The position numbers were made by a program, and so were the translations under genes. From Caulobacteraceae bacterium (GTDB taxonomy: Bacteria; Pseudomonadota; Alphaproteobacteria; Caulobacterales; Caulobacteraceae): 33,412 bases of DNA. Under the pieces are notes generated by a model. The model searched no databases. It worked only from the letters and a program-made list of their open reading frames with translations, and was not told the DNA's origin. Positions 1-7,800 of the stretch are shown here, piece by piece (within the stretch, counting starts at the first letter, position 1; every line of letters begins with the position of its first letter). The DNA lies in assembly GCA_027452265.1 (NCBI GenBank), contig DAIDGR010000034.1, positions 1 through 33,412 of the forward strand, written 5' to 3'.

Positions 1-273
1 GACCGGCGGCTGAAGCGGGACGTGCGCGAGGAGGGACGTCTCGACAACGGGCTGGCCCTCTATTCCTACGCCTATCTGGGCGACGAACGTCGCTTCCTTG
101 GGGTCATGGCCCAGGATGTGGCGGCCGATCCGGACCTCGCCGACGCCGTGGTCGCCGACAGCGATGGCCTGATGCGGGTCGATTATGGCCGGCTTGGCTT
201 CGTCCCGACGGACCTTGCGGGCATGGTCGAGGCGGGCGAACGGGCCATGGCCCTGGTGCGCGCGGCCGCCTGA
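1..273 (+). CDS. Peptidase S74 / tail-fibre chaperone-domain protein, 3' end only
   Basis: The reading frame is open from the first base to a TGA at 271-273, so only the last 90 residues are present and the gene begins outside the window. The visible part opens with DRRLKRDV and continues with LYSYAYLGDERRFLGVMAQDV and MRVDYGRLG. This is the signature of the S74 intramolecular chaperone domain, in which a Ser-Lys pair in an SDxxLK motif drives self-cleavage and trimer assembly. The Lys is residue 5 here; the Ser would lie just upstream of the window. Such domains end phage tail spikes but are also common on bacterial surface or secreted proteins. The rest of the protein cannot be seen, so its main role is unknown. 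The next gene starts 64 bases downstream on the same strand. Confidence 0.75.
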   Translation, partial: DRRLKRDVREEGRLDNGLALYSYAYLGDERRFLGVMAQDVAADPDLADAVVADSDGLMRVDYGRLGFVPTDLAGMVEAGERAMALVRAAA

Positions 274-337
274 CGGGCGACGGACCGCCTCGCGCCACGC
301 GGCCGCGGCGGTCCTGACGCCCCAGATCTGACGCGCC

Positions 338-1657
338 ATGCCCCTGACGCCCCCGCCGGCGCCGCCCGCCGCGGTCGCCCAGCCGCTTGCGGCGCCTGCC
401 GTCCCGACGGCGACGACCCAGACGGCGACGACCCAGACTCTGGCGCCGGAAGACGCGGCGGCGCTTTTGATGCAGGCGCGCGATTTCAAGAACGCGCGCA
501 AACTGCTCAACGATCTGGAGCGGCGACACTACAAGCCGAGTGAGGTCGAGTTCCTGCTGGCCATGCTGGACATGCAGGATCACGACTATGACGGCGCGGT
601 GCGGCTCCTGCGTCGCATCCTGGTCCGGGAGCCGGGCGTGATCCGGGTGCGCCTGGAGCTGGCCCGGGCCTTCTTCGCCAAGGGCGACTATCTGAACGCC
701 GAGCGGCAATTCCGTCTGGCCAGGGCCGGTCAACCGCCGCCGGCGGTGATCGCCAATATCGACGCCTATCTGTACGCGATCCGGCGCCTCAAGCGGTACG
801 CCTACAATATGTCGGTCGCGGTGGCGCCGGACACAAACCTCAATGCGGGGCCTTCGGTGGAGTCGGTCACCCTCTACGGCCTGCCGTTCCAGCTCTCCTC
901 CGCCGCCAAACAGCAGAGCGGAATCGGCGGCGCGGTCACCGCCGGCGGCGAGTGGTCCCCTCCCCTGGGCTCCGCGGTCAAGTTCCGCCTGGGCGGCGAG
1001 TTCAGCGGCTCCTTTTATGGGCAAAGCGCCTTCGACGATGTCTTCGTCACCGGCTACTCAGGGGTGAGGATCACTCTGCCGCGATGGGATTTCGACGTGC
1101 TGGCCAATGCGGCCAAGCGCTGGTTCGGCGGCGCGGCCTTTCTGACGTCCGTGGGACCCGGCGTGGACGCGACCTACCACGTCTCGGGCCGCACCGGCGT
1201 GAGCCTCGCCTTCAACTGGAACAACGTCCAATATCCCTATCTGGGCTACCAGAGCGGCCCGGTGGCCTCGACGACGGCTCAGATCTTCTACGCCCCGACG
1301 CCGGTGAGTCTGGTCTCGGTCAACGCCACGCTCTCACGTCAGGCCTCGAACAGTCCGGGCTGGGCCAACTGGTCCGAGCAGATCGGCGTCGAGTATATCC
1401 GCGACCTCAAGGGCGGGATCACCTTCGCCATCGCGCCCAGCTACACCCATTTCGGCTATGACGTTCTGGTCCCCGCGTTTGGCGTGAGGCGGGTGGACAA
1501 TTTCGTGAATGTGCGCGTGAGCCTGCTCGACCGCGCCGTCGACATCCACGGCTTCACGCCCAGGGTCAGCTACATTTTCAGCAACAACGCCAGCAACGTC
1601 CCGCTCTATGCCTTTGGCCGCAACCGGGTGGAGATCGGGGTCACCAACATGTTCTGA
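338..1657 (+). CDS. Slam-like (DUF560) TPR plus outer-membrane beta-barrel protein
   Basis: A 439-residue protein. After a Pro/Ala/Thr-rich start (about 1-40), residues 45-150 form TPR-like helical hairpins (for example VRLLRRILVREPGVIRVRLELARAFFAKGDYLNAERQF). The segment PPAVIANIDAYLYAIRR then leads into VAVAPDTNLNAG, a junction typical of surface lipoprotein assembly modifiers (Slam). The remainder alternates polar and hydrophobic residues like a beta-barrel and ends in aromatic Phe (VTNMF), the usual signal for BAM-dependent insertion. Known Slams move lipoproteins to the outer leaflet of the outer membrane; no lipoprotein cargo gene is visible beside it. An in-frame TGA at 329-331 blocks a longer start, and ATG 338 gives no recognisable signal peptide, which is odd for this family. 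It could instead be a general porin-like TPR barrel. Family call good, substrate unknown. Confidence 0.75.
   Translation: MPLTPPPAPPAAVAQPLAAPAVPTATTQTATTQTLAPEDAAALLMQARDFKNARKLLNDLERRHYKPSEVEFLLAMLDMQDHDYDGAVRLLRRILVREPGVIRVRLELARAFFAKGDYLNAERQFRLARAGQPPPAVIANIDAYLYAIRRLKRYAYNMSVAVAPDTNLNAGPSVESVTLYGLPFQLSSAAKQQSGIGGAVTAGGEWSPPLGSAVKFRLGGEFSGSFYGQSAFDDVFVTGYSGVRITLPRWDFDVLANAAKRWFGGAAFLTSVGPGVDATYHVSGRTGVSLAFNWNNVQYPYLGYQSGPVASTTAQIFYAPTPVSLVSVNATLSRQASNSPGWANWSEQIGVEYIRDLKGGITFAIAPSYTHFGYDVLVPAFGVRRVDNFVNVRVSLLDRAVDIHGFTPRVSYIFSNNASNVPLYAFGRNRVEIGVTNMF
406..435 (+). repeat. Exact 15-bp tandem duplication inside the Slam-like gene
   Basis: The unit gacggcgacgaccca occurs twice with no gap (406-420 and 421-435). 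It is in frame and gives two copies of TATTQ in the low-complexity N-terminal linker. This looks like a recent slippage duplication. Confidence 0.9.
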
Positions 1658-1675
1658 GGCGCGCGCGGTCTGGCC

Positions 1676-2536
1676 TCAGCTCGCCGCGGGCTTGGGATCG
1701 AGGTCGGAGGCGTCGTGACGCTCGGGGACCTGATCGGCGGCCTCGCCGAACACGCGATTGACGCGGCGCCCGCGCTGCACGGCCGGCCGCTCGGCGATTT
1801 TGTCAGCCCAGGCATTGACCCGCTTGTACTCATGGACGGCCAGGAACTCGCCGGCGTCATAGAGGAGACCCTTGGCCAGACCGCCGTACCAGGGCCACAC
1901 GGCCATGTCGGCGATGGTGTAGGCGTCGCCGGCCAGATAGGGCGTCTCAGCCAGGCGCCGCTCCAGCACATCAAGCTGGCGCTTCACCTCCATGGCGAAG
2001 CGATCGATGGCGTATTCGATCTTGGTCGGCGCATAGGCGTAGAAATGGCCAAACCCGCCGCCCAGATACGGCGCGCTGCCCATCTGCCAGAACAGCCAGC
2101 TCAGGCACTCCGCGCGCGGCCCCGGCTCGGTGGGCAGGAAGGCGCCGAACTTCTCGGCCAGATGGATCAGGATGGCCCCGGACTCGAACACCCGGATCGG
2201 CTCGGGCCCGCTGCGGTCCATCAGGGCGGGGATCTTGGAGTTGGGATTGATGGCCACGAAGTCGCTGCCGAACTGGTCGCCCTGGCCGATATTGATCAGC
2301 CAGGCGTCGTACTCGGCGCCAGCGTGCCCGAGCGCCAAGAGCTCCTCCAGCATCACCGTCACCTTGACCCCGTTGGGCGTGGCCAGGGAGTAGAGCTGCA
2401 TCGGGTGCTTGCCGACCGGCAGGGTCTTGTCGTGGGTCGGCCCCGCGACCGGCCGGTTGATATTGGCGAAGCGGCCGCCGTTCTCCTTGTTCCAGGTCCA
2501 GACCTTCGGCGGGACGTACTCGGCGGCATCGGTCAT
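1676..2536 (-). CDS. yghU: YghU-type glutathione S-transferase / disulfide-bond oxidoreductase
   Basis: A 286-residue protein matching the YghU/YfcG nu-class glutathione transferases, which use two glutathione molecules to reduce disulfides and peroxides in the cytoplasm. Visible hallmarks: the N-terminal extension KVWTWNKENGGRFANINRP, the thioredoxin-like domain (about 45-130) with QLYSLATPNGVKVTVMLEE, the glutathione-binding NPNSKIPAL and FESGAILIHLAEK segments, and the all-helical C-terminal domain (about 140-260) with YTIADMAVWPWYGG. Length is normal for the family. The start is ATG 2536 with CAGGAG about 8 bases upstream. Its stop lies 18 bases from that of the convergent Slam-like gene. 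The TIR protein gene ends 176 bases upstream on the same strand, so cotranscription is possible but not shown. Confidence 0.93.
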   Translation of the reverse strand: MTDAAEYVPPKVWTWNKENGGRFANINRPVAGPTHDKTLPVGKHPMQLYSLATPNGVKVTVMLEELLALGHAGAEYDAWLINIGQGDQFGSDFVAINPNSKIPALMDRSGPEPIRVFESGAILIHLAEKFGAFLPTEPGPRAECLSWLFWQMGSAPYLGGGFGHFYAYAPTKIEYAIDRFAMEVKRQLDVLERRLAETPYLAGDAYTIADMAVWPWYGGLAKGLLYDAGEFLAVHEYKRVNAWADKIAERPAVQRGRRVNRVFGEAADQVPERHDASDLDPKPAAS

Positions 2537-2564
2537 TGGCAGCGCTCCTGGAGGTCAATCACAC

Positions 2565-2586
2565 ACGTCGCGGCCGGCCCCGACGT
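2565..2586. promoter_or_regulatory. Dyad upstream of yghU
   Basis: ACGTCG (2565-2570) and CGACGT (2581-2586) form six-base inverted arms. The 10-base spacer itself contains the palindrome GGCCGGCC. The dyad lies 28 bases upstream of the yghU start and could be an operator or the stem of a terminator for the TIR gene. No T-tract follows it on the minus strand. Confidence 0.3.
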
Positions 2587-2712
2587 CTTGAGCCATTTGG
2601 GGAGGCGCGAAGATGCATTCCAGGGCGCGGACGGACTTTTGGACGCCATCGTCCCTCCCGGTTCACCCCGCCCCGTTCGGCCTCCTCGCACGCCCACATT
2701 CGCAGCGCGCCC

Positions 2713-4404
2713 TCACGCGACAGCGGCTTCGATTTCCGCCCACAGCTCGCGAAGGTCCGCGAGCAGACGAGGCCGCAAGGGGCTATTCGAGTAGGATCGG
2801 CCAAAACGCAGCTCCCAGATGGCGAGCGGCGTCACCGGATCTAGGTCGCGCGCACGGCGCAGGGTGTTGCGGGCGGCGGCGTCGCGGCCAAACTGCCGCT
2901 CGAACAGGGCCTGGCCGATCAGGGCGGCGGGCTCATCGGGCGCGAGGGCGAGGCTGATCTCATTGGCTTTCAGGGCCTCGTCCCACCGCTCGGCGTGCGC
3001 ATGGGCGGTCGCCCGCCACATGAAGGAGTGCAGGCTGGCGGGATGGTTGGGCGCCAATTCCTGCTCCTTGTCGAAATAGGCGACCGCCTCGTCGGGCCGG
3101 TTCAGGCGGCAGCAGACAATGCCGCAGGCCAGATAGGCGTACTCGTTGTTGGGATTGAGGGCGATCGCACGCTGGCCGGCCGCCAGAGCGTCCTCGAGGA
3201 AGCCCAGCGCATGAAGGGCGCCGGCCACCGTCGAGAACACCACGGAGTTATCCGGGTCCAGGCGCATGGCTTTGTCCGCCCTCTCGCGGATCGGCGCCAC
3301 CGCGTCAGGATCGTCGGGCGTGAGCAGGTAATATACGATGGCCTGACACTGGCTGAGTAGAGCCAGGGCGAGGCCGTAGTCCGGCGCGATGTCCACGGCC
3401 TTCTGCGCCTCGGTCAGAGCCTGGATCAGCGCCGGCCCGGTGAGGCGCCGGGACGCGGCGAAGGCGCGCATGACCGCCTCCCAGGCGGTCAGATCGCCCG
3501 GCTTGCGCAGGGCGCGCTCCAGATCCTGCTTGTGGGCCTGGACCCGCAGGTGCGAGGCCATCTCCAGCACGAGATCTTCCTGAAGCTCCGCCAGATGCGC
3601 CAGCGGGCGCTCAAACCTCTGCGTCCAGAGAATGTCGCCGCTCGCGGCCTCCACCAGTTGCGTGGACACCCGAAGGTTGGCGCCGGTGCGGCGCACATTT
3701 CCCTCGAGCACGTAGCGGACGCCCAGTTCGCGGGCCATGGCCGCGAGATCCGGAAGCCCACCGTGCCGGAACCTGGCCGTCGCGGAGCTGGCCAGCACGC
3801 GCACCTCAAGGCCCTGGCTGGCCGCCTCGATCAGGTCCTCGACCATGCCGAAGGCGAATACGTCGTCCTCGGGCAGGCCGGAGCGGTTCGAGAAGGGGAG
3901 CACGGCCAAGGCCGGGGCCCCGCCGCGTTTGCCGGCCGCAGCCTTGGGTTTGGCCGGCGAGGCCATGGCCGCGGGAGGCGGGCTCTCGGCCGGCTCGGTC
4001 CTCTCCTGATGGCGGCGCACATCCGCGACCAGCGCGCGCCAAGCCGCATCGTCGGTCTCGCCGCGCCAGTGGGACAGCTCCGCGGTCTGGGTCAGCTCGA
4101 ACATGATCGGCCGATCGCAGGGCTCGATCATGACCGGCACCAGCGTCTTGTTGCGGTCGGCCAGAGTGGCCTCGGCCCGGACCCAGCGCGAGACCACCGA
4201 GCGGCTCGACCACAGGACCACCACGGCCTTGGCCGTCCGCAGGGCCTTTTCGGTCACCTCGTCATACGCCTCGCCCGAGCGCAGGGTGACGTCCCACCAG
4301 ACATCGAAGCCTTCGGCCGCGAAGGCGTCGGCGAACAGACGGGCGACGGCCTGATCCTCCCGATTGTAGGACAGAAAGATATCCGGCACGCCTTGGGGCC
4401 CCAC
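2713..4404 (-). CDS. TIR domain protein with TolB-like domain and TPR repeats
   Basis: A 563-residue cytoplasmic protein starting at GTG; an in-frame stop at 4429-4431 limits the start, and a second GTG at 4389 is an alternative. Residues 8-130 are a TIR domain: PDIFLSYNRED, GFDVWWD, AKAVVVLWSSRSVVSRWVRAE. Glu78 sits where enzymatic TIR domains carry the catalytic glutamate for NAD+ cleavage. A Pro/Ala-rich linker follows, then a TolB-like/FlgO-like domain (about 163-285) beginning LAVLPFSNRSG and containing VRYVLEGNVRRTG. TPR repeats fill about 290-545. This architecture recurs in alphaproteobacteria, often beside or fused to class III adenylate cyclase domains. Its role is not established: it may be a scaffold, a signalling protein or an NADase effector. 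It is transcribed divergently from the oxidoreductase/SLOG operon across a 193-base gap. Confidence 0.88.
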   Translation of the reverse strand: MGPQGVPDIFLSYNREDQAVARLFADAFAAEGFDVWWDVTLRSGEAYDEVTEKALRTAKAVVVLWSSRSVVSRWVRAEATLADRNKTLVPVMIEPCDRPIMFELTQTAELSHWRGETDDAAWRALVADVRRHQERTEPAESPPPAAMASPAKPKAAAGKRGGAPALAVLPFSNRSGLPEDDVFAFGMVEDLIEAASQGLEVRVLASSATARFRHGGLPDLAAMARELGVRYVLEGNVRRTGANLRVSTQLVEAASGDILWTQRFERPLAHLAELQEDLVLEMASHLRVQAHKQDLERALRKPGDLTAWEAVMRAFAASRRLTGPALIQALTEAQKAVDIAPDYGLALALLSQCQAIVYYLLTPDDPDAVAPIRERADKAMRLDPDNSVVFSTVAGALHALGFLEDALAAGQRAIALNPNNEYAYLACGIVCCRLNRPDEAVAYFDKEQELAPNHPASLHSFMWRATAHAHAERWDEALKANEISLALAPDEPAALIGQALFERQFGRDAAARNTLRRARDLDPVTPLAIWELRFGRSYSNSPLRPRLLADLRELWAEIEAAVA

Positions 4405-4597
4405 GCGGTTCGGTCGCTCACTCGCCGATCATCGATATTGAAGAGCGCGCGGCTTGACCAGAGGCGCGCGGCGCCGGCGTCTCCCTGAGGGGCGCGGCCC
4501 CCACCCACAGCCCTTGTCCTGCTTCGCGAATGGCGATGTTATCCGAGGCGGCGCGTGTGAGCCGGTTGAGCCGCGCACAGGGGGTCGGGAAGCAGAC

Positions 4598-6709
4598 ATG
4601 GCGAAACAGAAGATCGCGGTGCTTGGCGGCGGCGTCGGCGCGCTGGCGGCGGCATTCTATCTCACCGAACAGCCGGACTGGGACTCCCAGTACGAGATCA
4701 CGGTCTACCAGCAAGGCTGGCGCCTGGGCGGCAAGTGCGCCAGCGGTCACGACACCCGCCCCGGCCACGGCGCGCGCATCTATGAGCACGGCCTGCACAT
4801 CTTCGCCGGCTTCTACGACCAGGCGTTCGACCTTCTGCGCCGCGCCTATGAGGTGGTGGATCGGCCTTACACCCATCCCAATCGCACCGTATTCGACGCC
4901 TTCACCCCCGAGGACACGATCACGCTTGTCGACCAGTCGATCCCCGAGCGTCCCAACCTCATGTGGTACATGGACTTCCCGCCGAACGAGCGCGTTCCTG
5001 GCGAGGATCTCGGGGTCGATCCCCTGACGGTGATGATCCAGCGCATGGTCGGTCTGGTGCTGCATGGCGCGCCGACCCAGCTTCAGTGTCAGGCCCCGAC
5101 CCACCCTCCGGGCACGAACATTGTCGAGAACGCCATCTCGTGGCTCAGCAACTTCGTCGCCAAGACCGAGGACGAGCTGGCGGGCCTGGCCACCAATGCG
5201 TTCCTCAAGGTCGTGGTCACCATGCTCGAGGATCACATGACCTCGATCCGCCATCAGACCTGGGACGAAAACACCAAGATCATCGCCGAGCGTTGCCTGC
5301 TGGCGGTCTATCTTGTTCAGTCGATCATCCACGGGGTGGCCGCGGACGATGTGCTCAAGAAGGGCTACGACGTCCTCGACAAATACGAATGGAACGAGTG
5401 GCTCTACGCCAACGCGGTGGCCGTGGCGAAGACGCAGTCGCCCGAGTGGGGCGATCCCGACACCCGCGCGAAGCAACTCCTGGCCTGGACGCCGATCTCC
5501 AGCTTCTACGACTATGTCTTCGGGTATGCCGACGGCGGCGACACGTCCAAACCGGACTTCGCCGCGGGCACGGCATTGCGCGCCGCCATGCTGATGATCT
5601 CCTATCGCGGCCACTTCTTCTGGAAGATGCGCGGCGCCATGGGCGATGTCGTGATCGCTCCGCTGTACCTGGCTCTGGTCAAGCGCGGCGTGAAGTTCCA
5701 GTTCTTCAGCCGGATCACGCGCCTGAACATCGATCCCAACACGCCCCGTCTGGCCTCCATCGACTATATGGAGCAGGCGCGGCTGAAGGATCCCGAGGCG
5801 GGCTACCAGCCGCTGATCGAGGTCCCTCTTCCTGGCTGGCCCGAAGACATGCCCCTGGAGGGCTGGCCCGCCAATCCGCTCTGGGACCAGCTCGTCGATG
5901 GAGAAGCCCTGCGCGCCTCCGGGCGAAATTTCGAAGAGGAGCATGCCGGCAATCCCGGGCCCGGGGACACCCCGAGGCGCCTGGAGCTGGGGCGCGATTT
6001 CGACAAGGTCGTCTTGGGCATCTCCGTAGGCGGACTAAAGCAGGTCTGCGCCGATTTCCCGGCCCGCCTGCCGGACTCCAATTGGGGCCCGATGTTCGAG
6101 AAGCTGACGGTCACGCGCACCTGCGCCATGCAGATCTGGCTGACCCGGGACATGGCGGACATGGGAACCGGCAACGTCAATCGCACCCTGGCCGGCTCGG
6201 CTCAGCCCTATTCAGCCTGGTCGGACATGTCCCATCTTCTCTCGCGAGAAATCTGGAACGGCGCGAACCGCCCTCGGTCCGTGGCCTATTTCTGCGGCCA
6301 GATTCAGGGGCCCGAGAACGGCAAAGCGGCCGATGAAAAGGCCTACAAGCTCGCTGTGCAGTGGCTGAAAGACAACGCCGCCATTCACTGGCCCCGCGCG
6401 GTGTCGCCTGAGAGTCCCTACGGCCTTGATCCGAAGGTCATTTACGATCCCGATCCGTCGGCGCCGGGCGATGTGCTCACACGTCAGTATGTGCGCGCCA
6501 ACTGCGCGCCGTCTGACCTTTATGTCCAGGCGCCGACAGGGAGCCTGTACACGCGAATGGACGCCGACGAGTCCGGCGTGGACAATCTCTTCCTCACCGG
6601 CGACTGGACGCACAACGGCATCAATTCAGGCTGCGCCGAGAGCGCGGCGCGAAGCGGATACAGGTGCGCCCTCACCATTTTCGGGCGCAAACCGCCCCTG
6701 CCCGACTGA
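4598..6709 (+). CDS. Large FAD/NAD(P)-binding oxidoreductase (carotenoid desaturase / HpnE-like)
   Basis: A 703-residue protein from ATG 4598; the frame stays open upstream, but the Rossmann motif begins right after this Met. Residues 6-17 (IAVLGGGVGALA) form the dinucleotide-binding loop, followed by VYQQGWRLGGKCASG and YEHGLHIFAGFYDQAF. These match flavin amine-oxidase-fold enzymes related to carotenoid desaturases and hydroxysqualene dehydroxylase. The C-terminus (NLFLTGDWTHNGINSGCAESAARSGYRCA) is the second FAD-contacting segment. At 703 residues it is much longer than HpnE (about 420-450), with a large, probably helical insertion around residues 130-330. The substrate is unknown; related enzymes act on hydrophobic polyenes or amines. 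It is the first gene of an operon with the ADC-like gene (100 bases downstream) and the SLOG-membrane gene. Confidence 0.82.
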   Translation: MAKQKIAVLGGGVGALAAAFYLTEQPDWDSQYEITVYQQGWRLGGKCASGHDTRPGHGARIYEHGLHIFAGFYDQAFDLLRRAYEVVDRPYTHPNRTVFDAFTPEDTITLVDQSIPERPNLMWYMDFPPNERVPGEDLGVDPLTVMIQRMVGLVLHGAPTQLQCQAPTHPPGTNIVENAISWLSNFVAKTEDELAGLATNAFLKVVVTMLEDHMTSIRHQTWDENTKIIAERCLLAVYLVQSIIHGVAADDVLKKGYDVLDKYEWNEWLYANAVAVAKTQSPEWGDPDTRAKQLLAWTPISSFYDYVFGYADGGDTSKPDFAAGTALRAAMLMISYRGHFFWKMRGAMGDVVIAPLYLALVKRGVKFQFFSRITRLNIDPNTPRLASIDYMEQARLKDPEAGYQPLIEVPLPGWPEDMPLEGWPANPLWDQLVDGEALRASGRNFEEEHAGNPGPGDTPRRLELGRDFDKVVLGISVGGLKQVCADFPARLPDSNWGPMFEKLTVTRTCAMQIWLTRDMADMGTGNVNRTLAGSAQPYSAWSDMSHLLSREIWNGANRPRSVAYFCGQIQGPENGKAADEKAYKLAVQWLKDNAAIHWPRAVSPESPYGLDPKVIYDPDPSAPGDVLTRQYVRANCAPSDLYVQAPTGSLYTRMDADESGVDNLFLTGDWTHNGINSGCAESAARSGYRCALTIFGRKPPLPD

Positions 6710-6809
6710 TCCCGCCCAAACTCAGCCCGCCCCGACAGCCCCTCTCCCCCGACCCTTGCCGCCCCGCAGGCCTTCCAGGGCGACATGCCCGACACATCAG
6801 GAGTTCTTC

Positions 6810-7778
6810 ATGGCCGTCGCACCGCCGCCCCCGCGGGCCCTGCCCCCCTACGTGATCAACGGCAATCTGTATGACGCACTCGCGGCGGTGCAGCTTGAGA
6901 ACGTCGTCATGCACAACTTCTGCGTGCCCGCCGATCCGGTGAAAATTCAGGCCTGGCTGGACCGCACCTTCGCCGAACCCTCCGGCGGGGCCGTTCGGTA
7001 CAAGGCGCTGGGAGACAAGGTTTTTCTTGGCGTGGCGGAGATCGGTCGCCTTTACACCCTCAACGGCGACCAGCCGCCCAAGGGCCACACGAGCGAGATC
7101 GATTTCACCATATGGCTTCTCGCCCAGCGCGAGGATGACGGCCTGTTCGCCCTGCGCTGGATTCCGGCTTACCTGTTCGTCGACTCCGGGCCCGTCCTGG
7201 TCAGCGGACGAGAGGTCTGGGGCTTCCCAAAGCAGCTGGGCAAGTTCGACTTCAGCCCCCAGGAGCCCGATCGCGCGGCGGCGCGGCGATTTTCCGTTCA
7301 GGGCTGGGTGGTGGACCCTTATGCCCCCGACAGCCCGGCGCGATGGGCCCCCATGTTCGAAATCCGCCCCCTGCCGCGCGCCGGCGATCTCAAGCGTCCT
7401 GGCGTGCTCTCCACGCTGGAGGCGCTGGCGGCCCACACAGCTGAGCGGCTTACCACCGCCATGGCGACACTGGCGGGCAAGGTTCAGACCACGATCGCCG
7501 GCGGCGGCATCACCATGGCCTTTCTCAAGCAGTTTCCAGACGCGGCACGGCCCGACTTCGCCTGCTATCAGGGCATCATCGAGGCCGAGGCGAAGATCAC
7601 CGGCTTGCGCGGCTCGGGCCTGACGGATGACGCCTACGAGGTGCGCATCACCCCCTACGCCACCCACCCCTATCTCAACGAGCTGGGCCTTTCCCCCGAC
7701 TGGCAGTCGGTCGGCCAGGGCCTATGGATGGATTTTGATTTCCGCCAGGAGCTGGGCGCCGAGCAATGGCGCGCCTGA
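6810..7778 (+). CDS. Acetoacetate decarboxylase family protein
   Basis: A 322-residue protein from ATG 6810, preceded by CAGGAG at about 6 bases. The region SGREVWGFPKQLGKFDF aligns with the active-site segment of acetoacetate decarboxylase, where the Lys of a (Y/F)PKK motif forms a Schiff base with a beta-keto acid. Lys141 is the equivalent. The second Lys, which in the clostridial enzyme lowers the pKa of the first, is Gln142 here. Other family features are EIDFTIWLLAQ, RWIPAYLFVDSGPVL and the preceding VFLGVAEIGRLYT strand. Family members also act as aldolase-dehydratases or hydratases in secondary metabolism, so true decarboxylation of acetoacetate is not assured. It lies between the FAD oxidoreductase and, 22 bases downstream, the SLOG-membrane gene; the three are probably one transcript. 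Length exceeds the classical 244-residue enzyme by about 80 residues. Confidence 0.85.
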   Translation: MAVAPPPPRALPPYVINGNLYDALAAVQLENVVMHNFCVPADPVKIQAWLDRTFAEPSGGAVRYKALGDKVFLGVAEIGRLYTLNGDQPPKGHTSEIDFTIWLLAQREDDGLFALRWIPAYLFVDSGPVLVSGREVWGFPKQLGKFDFSPQEPDRAAARRFSVQGWVVDPYAPDSPARWAPMFEIRPLPRAGDLKRPGVLSTLEALAAHTAERLTTAMATLAGKVQTTIAGGGITMAFLKQFPDAARPDFACYQGIIEAEAKITGLRGSGLTDDAYEVRITPYATHPYLNELGLSPDWQSVGQGLWMDFDFRQELGAEQWRA

Positions 7779-7800
7779 CCTCGCACCACACCGGGCGCGA

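Noticed and set aside
1-273. Prophage tail gene
   Set aside because: An S74-type domain alone is not evidence of phage; no other phage gene is seen next to it.
4418-5944. 508-residue minus-strand frame opposite the FAD oxidoreductase
   Set aside because: Its composition (many Asp-His-Arg-Gln-Gly runs) is that of an antisense shadow, and the plus-strand frame has clear flavoenzyme motifs.
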